Source of the DNA: a bacterium
Lineage (GTDB): Bacteria; Zixibacteria; MSB-5A5; GN15; FEB-12
DNA: 12,169 bases
Reading direction: 5' to 3'
Assembly: GCA_030668045.1 (NCBI GenBank)
Contig: DAOUUR010000026.1
Location: 1 to 12,169, forward strand
In this document: piece after piece, positions 6,816-12,169 of the stretch
Layout: each line of letters begins with the position of its first letter
How positions within the stretch are numbered: the first letter of the stretch is position 1
Program-made: the position numbers and the translations under genes
The notes under the pieces: generated by a model
Seen by the model: only the letters and a program-made list of their open reading frames with translations
What the model was told of the DNA's origin: nothing
Database searches by the model: none

Positions 6816-7163
6816 ACTGCTATCATCCTCGTCAACACCCCGGTCAACCACCTCTCCCTCATTGTTGTCCAGTCGCTTTGTCTCCAGTCTCTTAGACAAC
6901 GGCGTAAACAGAAAGAGTACGAGCACAGCCGCCGCCAGGAAAATCGGGATATAACGAACCCCAATCGGCACCGAAACGCTCGGTTCGGCTGGTGGTGGAA
7001 CGGATGGAGCGCCATGTTTCACCCAGCCGCCTGAATCATCCGGCTGCCAGCAATCTTCCCCGGATAGGAAGCCGTACGATGGGCCGTAGACCGTCTGAAG
7101 AATCACCGACGGTATCAGATAAAGCAGGAATACGGCTATCAATAAAATCACGTGGTTTCGCAT
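6792..7163 (-). CDS. Small two-helix membrane protein of unknown function
   Basis: I do not recognise this 123-residue protein. It has a hydrophobic helix directly at the N terminus (HVILLIAVFLLYLIPSVIL, residues 3-21), a central proline-rich segment with VPPPAEPSVSVP, a second helix (YIPIFLAAAVLVLFLF), and an acidic hydrophilic tail ending DEDDSSDEEHQTG. The likely topology places both ends on the cytoplasmic side with a loop of about 50 residues outside, including one lone cysteine. The ATG at 7163 puts the first helix at the start, as expected. A TTG at 7199 would add 12 residues but falls in a tandem repeat and reads as a TTGACA promoter box. No strong ribosome binding site is visible for either. 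It is convergent with the HIT/LeuC-like operon. Confidence 0.6.
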   Translation of the reverse strand: MRNHVILLIAVFLLYLIPSVILQTVYGPSYGFLSGEDCWQPDDSGGWVKHGAPSVPPPAEPSVSVPIGVRYIPIFLAAAVLVLFLFTPLSKRLETKRLDNNEGEVVDRGVDEDDSSDEEHQTG

Positions 7164-7193
7164 ACGACCAAGATATGCCACCAGTGCGGGCAA

Positions 7194-7269
7194 TGTCAAC
7201 CTCTACCGACCCTGTAAACCGCTGCCGGCCATGTCAACCGCTGCCACCACTGTAAACCGCGGCTGGCGG
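7194..7269. repeat. Four-copy 19-bp tandem repeat upstream of two divergent genes
   Basis: Units start at 7194, 7213, 7232 and 7251, each beginning TGTMAACC. Units 1 and 3 read TGTCAACC, and units 2 and 4 read TGTAAACC, so the array can also be read as two 38-bp copies. On the minus strand each unit supplies TTGACA or TTTACA, resembling -35 boxes. It lies between the divergently transcribed membrane protein and GNAT genes and could be an operator array, or simply a minisatellite. Confidence 0.8.
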
Positions 7270-7291
7270 TGATAGTTGCCAAATTTCAAGT

Positions 7292-7320
7292 TTGCCTTGA
7301 TTTCCAGTGGTTGCTATTAT
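7292..7320 (+). promoter_or_regulatory. Sigma-70-like promoter of the GNAT gene
   Basis: TTGCCT (7292-7297) and TATTAT (7315-7320) are separated by exactly 17 nt. The start codon lies 37 nt after the -10 box. Four of six and five of six bases match the consensus. Confidence 0.5.
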
Positions 7321-7357
7321 CGAGCTAACGGAAGAGTTCGAGCATGAGAGGTTATAG

Positions 7358-7918
7358 ATGAAAGATAAGAACAAAGAATTTGCGACTCAGCCGTCGTTTG
7401 TCGGTGATAAGATTTTCCTTCGTGCCGTCACTGTCGATGACATAGCCAACTTCCACCTCTGGTTTCTACAGAGCGAACCGCAGACTCAGAGCTGTCGGGC
7501 CCATCCGCTTCGATCAGCCACCGAGGTCACCGAAGCTTTCAAGAAGCGGGAACCATCCGCTGGCCGTGAGTTCTTTGCAATCGTTCGCAAGAAAGACAAA
7601 GTGCCGGTGGGCAAGATTTCATATTTTGATCACAACCCCCTGAACCGATCCGCCGAACTCGGCCTCCTTATCGATCCCGATGAACAGAAAAAGGGACATG
7701 GCTCCGAAGCAATCAAACTGCTGGTCAGATATCTGTTCCGTCATCGCGGCTTCAACAAAGTCTATGCTCAGACTGCCGGTTTTAATAAGGGTGCCATCAA
7801 GTTGCTGGAGTCATTGAAATTCACCAAAGATGCTTCCCTCCGCGACCATTACTTCCACGATGGCGAATTCCACAAGGGTCTGATCTACTCGCTGCTGCTC
7901 TACGAACTTGACTGGTAA
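7358..7918 (+). CDS. GNAT-family N-acetyltransferase (RimJ/RimL-like)
   Basis: A 186-residue GNAT protein. IFLRAVTVDDIANFHLWF (19-36) is the usual RimJ/RimL-type opening. REFFAIVRKKDKVPVGKISYF (70-90) forms the central strands. AELGLLIDPDEQKKGHGSEAIKLLVRYLF (99-127) is motif A, with the acetyl-CoA pyrophosphate-binding QKKGHG. VYAQTAGFNKGAIKLLESLKF (135-155) carries the conserved asparagine of motif B. It would acetylate an amino group of a protein N terminus or a small molecule; the substrate is unknown. ATG 7358 is preceded by AGAGG about 7 nt away and by a good promoter. It appears to be transcribed alone. Both flanks carry tandem repeats, and the next gene converges on it. Confidence 0.88.
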   Translation: MKDKNKEFATQPSFVGDKIFLRAVTVDDIANFHLWFLQSEPQTQSCRAHPLRSATEVTEAFKKREPSAGREFFAIVRKKDKVPVGKISYFDHNPLNRSAELGLLIDPDEQKKGHGSEAIKLLVRYLFRHRGFNKVYAQTAGFNKGAIKLLESLKFTKDASLRDHYFHDGEFHKGLIYSLLLYELDW

Positions 7919-7924
7919 CACGTT

Positions 7925-7996
7925 ACTTTTAAGTAGCAAGCTACTCTTAAGTGGCAAGCCATTCTTAAGTGGTAAGCCATTCTCAATGTGGCGCCC
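7925..7996. repeat. Four-copy 18-bp tandem repeat with hairpin potential between convergent genes
   Basis: Units start at 7925, 7943, 7961 and 7979. The first three share TTAAGTRGYAAGCY and the fourth is diverged (CAATGTGGCGCCC). Each can fold on itself: AGTAG/CTACT in the first, TGGC/GCCA in the second, TGG/CCA in the third, and GTGG/CCAC across the end of the fourth. The array begins 6 bp after the GNAT stop and ends 13 bp before the 3' end of the facing gene, so it may serve as a bidirectional end signal for both transcripts. No T-run is present. Confidence 0.75.
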
Positions 7997-8009
7997 CACT
8001 TTCAAGACG

Positions 8010-9320
8010 CTAATCCGGAAGATTCCAGACCAGTTCAAATTGATTGACGCAGCTGGTGATTGCCTTACTAAACATCTGATCGACCCCGGCAAGGGTATCG
8101 GTAAGGACAATCGTGACTGTATCAGAATAGGAGAAAGTGCCGATCATCTCGCCGGACTCGCCTGTTCGGATCAATTCGGGCAAGACCCATACACCGGGAA
8201 AACTCAGCGAATCATCAGTTTCATAGGTACCGTCAGACGATGTGTACCCCAGTATCGCAGCGTTCGGCTGCCATTTGACTGCGTATTGACACTCTGAGAA
8301 GAGAATCGAATCGGCATCAACGATAGTCAGGTTGCAACAATAAACACCGACAGGAAGAAGACTTGCATCCCACTCTATCTCTGTCACTCCAGCCGATACG
8401 GAACCAACCACCGAGTCAACTATCTCGTTGTGAAGATTTTTCACAATCAACCTGTAATCACCGGCGTCAGGCAAAGCGAAACTGAAAGTCGTGGTTCCAT
8501 GAAAGGGATTGGGGTAATTCTGATAGAAAGCAGCGCCATAAGGCATGACCTTCAAACGTAACGGAACACCATAATATGTAGCGGCCTCGACACTCACAAT
8601 ATCGCCATCGACCACCAGAAAATTTCCATCGAAGAAGCCATCCATGTCCCAATTATAAACGATAATGTTCGTTTGCGTGCCATCGAAAGCGTACTGCATC
8701 GACATATGGTCAGCCAACAACTCTGGGACAACTTCGCCTGCCACGCGAATAAATGCACCCCCAACATCTTCACCGTCTATTGCAAGAACACCGGATACCC
8801 GGTTGAAAGTGATATAAGCATCGGTAGTATCGCCAGGCTGTACCTGTAGAGCATCCCCAATAAGAATCCGAATTAAATGGACCAGATCAGCGACTGTTAG
8901 CGAGTTGCCGTCTGCGTTGACATCGGACCCTTCAATTGAGCAGACGGGATGATCATCGAAAACTTCGAGGCCGTCAGTGAAATAGTCTATATAGAGCATG
9001 GCATCGGCGATCTCGTGGGCGATACCGTTGCAATTGATATCGCCGAAATCGAGCTGAGATCTGGGGGCTCGTTCTGGATTGTGGGTTACATGGTGTTGTT
9101 CTGATAAGTCATTGGCAACAGTCAGGTCACCCAAGCCACTCAGATGATTCTGGACACTGATTCTCAGGCCGTCAACGGTCTCGCCACTCTGATCAGTAAC
9201 GGATACTCCAAAGGAAAATGATGGCTGCGAAGTTGATACCGGACCGTCCGCGCAGCGAAGAGTAAGCGAAGCCAAGGTGACCAACAACAACAAAGAACCA
9301 GTCAACCTGATGCGCGTCAT
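8010..9320 (-). CDS. Secreted protein with dockerin-like repeats and a FlgD-like C-terminal module
   Basis: The start at 9320 is chosen because GGAGGTGA lies 5 nt upstream; an in-frame ATG at 9335 overlaps that site and is unlikely. The N terminus is an export signal (MTRIRLTGSLLLLVTLASLTLRCADG); the cysteine could be lipidated, though arginine before it is unusual. Around residues 90-157 are two EF-hand-like dockerin repeats, FGDINCNGIAHEIADAMLYI and SDVNADGNSLTVADLVHLI. Residues 165-260 resemble a cohesin-like beta domain (inference). YQNYPNPFHGTTTFSFALP (266 on) starts a FlgD-like/secretion-tail Ig module ending near VGVYCCNL, yet about 100 more residues follow, so it is not a terminal sorting signal. 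This architecture is typical of Zixibacteria and related FCB lineages. It probably acts outside the cell. Confidence 0.78.
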   Translation of the reverse strand: MTRIRLTGSLLLLVTLASLTLRCADGPVSTSQPSFSFGVSVTDQSGETVDGLRISVQNHLSGLGDLTVANDLSEQHHVTHNPERAPRSQLDFGDINCNGIAHEIADAMLYIDYFTDGLEVFDDHPVCSIEGSDVNADGNSLTVADLVHLIRILIGDALQVQPGDTTDAYITFNRVSGVLAIDGEDVGGAFIRVAGEVVPELLADHMSMQYAFDGTQTNIIVYNWDMDGFFDGNFLVVDGDIVSVEAATYYGVPLRLKVMPYGAAFYQNYPNPFHGTTTFSFALPDAGDYRLIVKNLHNEIVDSVVGSVSAGVTEIEWDASLLPVGVYCCNLTIVDADSILFSECQYAVKWQPNAAILGYTSSDGTYETDDSLSFPGVWVLPELIRTGESGEMIGTFSYSDTVTIVLTDTLAGVDQMFSKAITSCVNQFELVWNLPD

Positions 9321-9461
9321 AAGAGTCACCTCCATATTACCGAACGATTGTTGGAGAAGTACAGCGAATTCCTACAACTGACCCCGCCTGCTTTCCCTTC
9401 CAGCACCCAGTATAGCGTAACATCGGTCATGTGTCAAATATACCAACGGTATGACGCCATG

Positions 9462-9492
9462 AAAAAGGCCGCCCGTCTGAGACGAGCGGCCT
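9462..9492 (-). terminator. Intrinsic terminator of the PEP-CTERM gene
   Basis: AGGCCGC (9466-9472) pairs with GCGGCCT (9486-9492), and an inner CGTC/GACG pair continues the stem to a TGA loop. On the minus strand the hairpin is followed by TTTTTC. It lies about 40 bp beyond the stop of the PEP-CTERM gene, upstream of the dockerin gene, so these two genes are probably separate transcripts. Confidence 0.85.
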
Positions 9493-9529
9493 GAGTATTT
9501 CAGAATCGTAATCGAAACGTCAGATCGGA

Positions 9530-10120
9530 CTATTTCCTTTTCTTCCGATAAGCCGCTACGCCACTGACCATGCCAAGGGCAAACAGCATCATTGTGCCCG
9601 GCTCCGGTACGGCACCGGTTACCGTCAACTCGATACCATCGTTTTCGAAATGGCAGTCAGGATCAAAACCGAAGCCGACCATACCATCGTTGGCTACATA
9701 GTCCGACCAGTCATCCAAGAAGCCGAGGCTCGAAAAGGTGTAGGTAAGATCAACACCAGTAAAAACGTCGTCTTCCCATGCTTCAATCAGAACACCCCCA
9801 TAACACTCAAAATAGTCTTCTTCAACATTGGGATCATCCCAATACTTTGTAGTACCGAGGGTTACATCGTCCAGCAGACGAATAAAAAGAATGTTCGATG
9901 ACAAAGGAGCCGTGTTCTGGATGTTCTTAAATGTCAGTACAACTTCCTCGAAATACCAGCCGGGGTCGGCAAATTCGAGTCCCCATGTCCAAGCGTTGTC
10001 GTGACGTAAATCACCAAGATCAGCGGGATCCGGTTCAAAGACAAAAACCCCGGCCGAGACCGGCATGGCAGCCATCAGGAAACCGACTACCAGAACTGCA
10101 ACGCAAAGCGTTCTTTTCAT
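9530..10120 (-). CDS. PEP-CTERM sorting domain protein
   Basis: A 196-residue exported protein. Residues 1-23 form a signal peptide ending MPVSAG. The C terminus is a complete PEP-CTERM signal: VPEPGTMMLFALGMVSGVAAYRKKRK, with the VPEP motif at 171-174, a hydrophobic helix and a basic tail. Such proteins are processed by an exosortase and are linked to extracellular polymer or biofilm production; no exosortase gene lies in the window. The body is rich in aromatic and acidic residues and beta-like, without a named domain that I recognise. ATG 10120 has AGGTAGGTG about 5 nt upstream. A strong terminator follows. Confidence 0.87.
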   Translation of the reverse strand: MKRTLCVAVLVVGFLMAAMPVSAGVFVFEPDPADLGDLRHDNAWTWGLEFADPGWYFEEVVLTFKNIQNTAPLSSNILFIRLLDDVTLGTTKYWDDPNVEEDYFECYGGVLIEAWEDDVFTGVDLTYTFSSLGFLDDWSDYVANDGMVGFGFDPDCHFENDGIELTVTGAVPEPGTMMLFALGMVSGVAAYRKKRK

Positions 10121-10216
10121 AATACACCTACCTCTAAGATAAGTTACTTTTTTATTTCAACGTAATTTTACTCACTAAACTCATAGCAAATACCAGTCCC
10201 GAAAACCGAACCGAAT

Positions 10217-10272
10217 AAAAAAACCCGCACACCCACAACTCGTTGCATGTTAGAGGATTACGATGGGTGCGT
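10217..10272 (-). terminator. Probable terminator of the MscS-family gene
   Basis: On the minus strand CGCACCCA pairs with TGGG-TG-TGCG (a 2-nt bulge), an inner TCGT pairs with ACGA, and the stem is followed by GGTTTTTTTATT. It lies about 115 bp downstream of the channel gene stop and before the start of the PEP-CTERM gene. The loop is long, so the fold is less certain than the T-run. Confidence 0.6.
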
Positions 10273-10385
10273 TGAAGACTGAAGAGCGCTCGACGCCTGT
10301 TTCCAATCAATGTTGCAAGCGTATGCAAACTGTGCGCATCGAATTATCGGATCGTCTACGTCAAAATGCATCAAAACGCTGACGT

Positions 10386-11639
10386 TTAGCCGCCGATCGG
10401 ACCGGGATTTCCAGCGATAGCTTGGAAATCATGGCCAGTTGGATGCTGAAAGACCCGCAGGTCAAACTCTGGAATTACGGCCAGGATGTGGTCAAAAATG
10501 TCTGACTGGATATCTTCGTATCGGACCCAATCCTGGTCGCAGCTGAAAACGTATATTTCAATCGGCAGTCCGTTTGGGCCGGGTGGCAGTTGGCGAACAA
10601 GGAAGGTCATCTCCTGATGGATCATGGGATGATGGCGCAGGTAGGCCACCAAATATGCCCGAAAAGTCCCCAGATTGGTCAGGTTGCGGCCATTTATCAA
10701 TTCGGAAGTATCGATGTTCTGGTTCTGATTGTACTGAGTCACTTCGTCTTGTTTCGATTTGACGTCGCCTGCGATCAATTCGAACTTCTCAAACCGCTGA
10801 AGCATCTCCGGCGTGCAGAATTTCACCGTCGCCATATCAATATCGACCGCCCGCTTGATACGGCGCCCTGTTGATTCACTCATACCGCGCCAGTTCTTAA
10901 ACGAATCAGATATCAGCGCATAGGCAGGAATGGTCGTTATGGTCTTGTCCCAGTTCTGGACCTTTATCGTATTGAGTGTGACATCAACCACATCGCCATC
11001 GGCACCATACTTCGGCATTTCGATCCAGTCCCCGATACGCACCATATCATTGGAGGAAAGTTGTATCGATGCTACCAGACCGAGGATTGAATCCTTAAAC
11101 ACCAAGAGGATGACCGCTGTCATCGCTCCCAGGCCGCTCAACAGTAGCCAGGGGGAGCGGTCCATCAGCGTCCCGACGGCGATAATGCCAACAAAGACGA
11201 AAATGATAACCTTGGCAATCTGGACGTATCCTTTGATCGGTCGCTGACGGGAGATTTCAAAAGTGCGGTAGATATCGACCACAGCGTTCAGAAACGAATT
11301 TGCCACAAGGATACCGGCCAGCATCATATAGACCAGTGATAGCCGCTCCACAATATCTGTCACCTGCGGAAATAGCTGGGCGCTGGCATATATTACCATA
11401 GCGGGAGCCAAATGCGAAAGGCGGGAGAATACTTTCTGCCTTTGCAGCGTGTCGTCCCACTCGGTCTGACTTTTCTTCACCAGGAAACTAACCGCCCCGA
11501 GAAGAAACCGCTTGGCGATATAGTTTGAGACAAAAGCCAGCAGCAAGACGATCACCGCCGCCAGCGGCCAGGCAACATTATGAGCAGAACCTGAGCCCAG
11601 ACCCTGTGCAACCAGCCAGTTACTGAGTGTTTCTATCAT
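10386..11639 (-). CDS. ybdG: MscS-family mechanosensitive channel, YbdG-like
   Basis: A 417-residue inner-membrane protein, nearly the length of E. coli YbdG (415). About five hydrophobic segments lie in the first 190 residues (around 24-39, 78-91, 102-122, 141-158, 166-182). The pore-lining region LLSGLGAMTAVILLVFKDSILGLVASIQL (167-195) is followed by the MscS beta domain with MVRIGDWIEMPKYGADGDVVDVTLNTIKVQNWDKTITTIPAYALISDSFKNWRGM (199 on; key elements GDW, GxV and IPN-like IPA). The C terminus YEDIQSDIFDHILAVIPEFDLRVFQHPTGHDF is characteristic of the YbdG branch. It releases solutes when membrane tension rises after osmotic downshock. The start at 11639 has GAGGA about 9 nt upstream. It is transcribed alone. 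The symbol is by family resemblance. Confidence 0.88.
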   Translation of the reverse strand: MIETLSNWLVAQGLGSGSAHNVAWPLAAVIVLLLAFVSNYIAKRFLLGAVSFLVKKSQTEWDDTLQRQKVFSRLSHLAPAMVIYASAQLFPQVTDIVERLSLVYMMLAGILVANSFLNAVVDIYRTFEISRQRPIKGYVQIAKVIIFVFVGIIAVGTLMDRSPWLLLSGLGAMTAVILLVFKDSILGLVASIQLSSNDMVRIGDWIEMPKYGADGDVVDVTLNTIKVQNWDKTITTIPAYALISDSFKNWRGMSESTGRRIKRAVDIDMATVKFCTPEMLQRFEKFELIAGDVKSKQDEVTQYNQNQNIDTSELINGRNLTNLGTFRAYLVAYLRHHPMIHQEMTFLVRQLPPGPNGLPIEIYVFSCDQDWVRYEDIQSDIFDHILAVIPEFDLRVFQHPTGHDFQAIAGNPGPIGG

Positions 11640-11758
11640 TTTCCAATCCTCGTTTCGGCAATCAATTGATTTTTAGCTGATCAATGATAGGAAAAGGTAA
11701 TGACGGAAAGCAATTAACAACAGAGTAGCATTTGATTAAAAAGCAACAAACTGGCGAA

Positions 11759-11791
11759 TACTAAAACACAGGTCCCATCCGGAACCTGTGT
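11759..11791 (-). terminator. Terminator of the small coiled-coil gene
   Basis: ACACAGGT (11766-11773) pairs with ACCTGTGT (11784-11791), extended by two further pairs beyond one mismatch. On the minus strand the stem is followed by TTTTAG. It lies about 100 bp after the stop of the 86-residue protein and about 120 bp upstream of the channel gene start. Confidence 0.65.
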
Positions 11792-11892
11792 ACCCGCTGA
11801 TATTAATCTATGTGAAAAGCTTGCGCTGTCTCGCTTGCGTCGAGAGTTCGATCGGCAACATGATACTGCGTCACTCAGTATAGACGCGCTAA

Positions 11893-12153
11893 TTAGAACC
11901 AATCAAGCGCGGTCAGCGCCGGGATTTCCTCGCACATCTCGTAAGTCAGGTCCTGCAAATCTTCGGCCATTTCCTCAAGCTCCTTGGCTCTGTCCTCAAG
12001 GACCTCGGCCTTGGCTTCGATTACCTCCGCCCCGCGCTCCATGTCGCGCTCAAGATCATCCTCGTCGTAATCGGTGAAGGCCATTCTTAGAACCCTGCCA
12101 ATCGCTGAGATTCCCAGCTTGGCTCCCTCTATACCGATAGCCAACCCTTCCAT
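11893..12153 (-). CDS. Small acidic coiled-coil protein of unknown function
   Basis: I do not recognise this 86-residue protein. Residues 1-24 are mildly hydrophobic (MEGLAIGIEGAKLGISAIGRVLRMAF). Residues 28-73 form a strongly charged heptad-like helix rich in glutamate and aspartate with regularly spaced alanine, leucine and methionine (DLERDMERGAEVIEAKAEVLEDRAKELEEM). The tail ends TALDWF. The start at 12153 is supported by AAGGA 7 nt upstream, so the gene is probably complete although it lies 16 bp from the window edge; the frame stays open to the edge, so an upstream start cannot be excluded. It could be a partner or regulator of a gene outside the window. It has its own terminator. Confidence 0.65.
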   Translation of the reverse strand: MEGLAIGIEGAKLGISAIGRVLRMAFTDYDEDDLERDMERGAEVIEAKAEVLEDRAKELEEMAEDLQDLTYEMCEEIPALTALDWF

Positions 12154-12169
12154 GCCGATCCTTCTGGCC

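Noticed and set aside
7194..7269. CRISPR array
   Set aside because: Units are directly adjacent with no unique spacers, and no cas gene is present.
7908..8297. Open frames across the 18-bp repeats giving hexapeptide repeats such as LSGKPF
   Set aside because: The apparent peptide repeat comes from the 18-bp DNA period; there is no ribosome binding site and it runs antisense into the secreted protein gene.
9320..9335. Upstream ATG at 9335 as start of the dockerin protein
   Set aside because: That ATG lies in the GGAGGTGA ribosome binding site that serves the ATG at 9320, and the signal peptide fits the later start.

Overview
The window looks like chromosomal DNA of an uncultured bacterium, most likely of the FCB group (Zixibacteria-like). 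This is inferred from one secreted protein that carries two dockerin-like Ca-binding repeats followed by a YQNYPNPF-type FlgD-like C-terminal module, and from a neighbouring PEP-CTERM exported protein. The taxon is an inference. No rRNA or intact tRNA gene is visible.

Left part (1-4473). It opens with the last 47 codons of a discoidin (F5/8 type C) domain protein on the + strand, followed by about 400 bp of non-coding DNA that holds a degenerate class II tRNA-like sequence and short ATTTGGTCACA repeats. Three minus-strand genes follow: an opine/octopine dehydrogenase-family enzyme, a RimK-like ATP-grasp ligase, and a solitary DPPY-type adenine/cytosine-N4 DNA methyltransferase with no visible restriction partner. 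Spacers here are long, and one contains a 20-bp-stem inverted repeat. This part looks like accessory DNA.

Middle part (4474-7996). A two-gene + strand operon encodes a HIT-family nucleotide-binding protein and, overlapping it by 4 nt, a tandem-HTH protein fused to a LeuC/homoaconitase-like domain. Several signature residues of that domain are gone, including one of the three Fe-S cysteines and the DSHT motif. It is the most unusual protein in the window. A small two-helix membrane protein converges on this operon through a palindrome. A GNAT acetyltransferase is bracketed by two different four-copy tandem repeats: 19-bp units upstream and 18-bp hairpin-forming units downstream.

Right part (7997-12169). 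All genes are on the minus strand: the dockerin/FlgD-like secreted protein, the PEP-CTERM protein with a clear intrinsic terminator, a YbdG-like MscS channel with a probable terminator, and a small acidic coiled-coil protein with its own terminator. Each seems to be transcribed as a single gene. The right part reads as cell-envelope and surface functions. The middle operon suggests nucleotide- or metabolite-linked regulation, but no pathway can be assigned.
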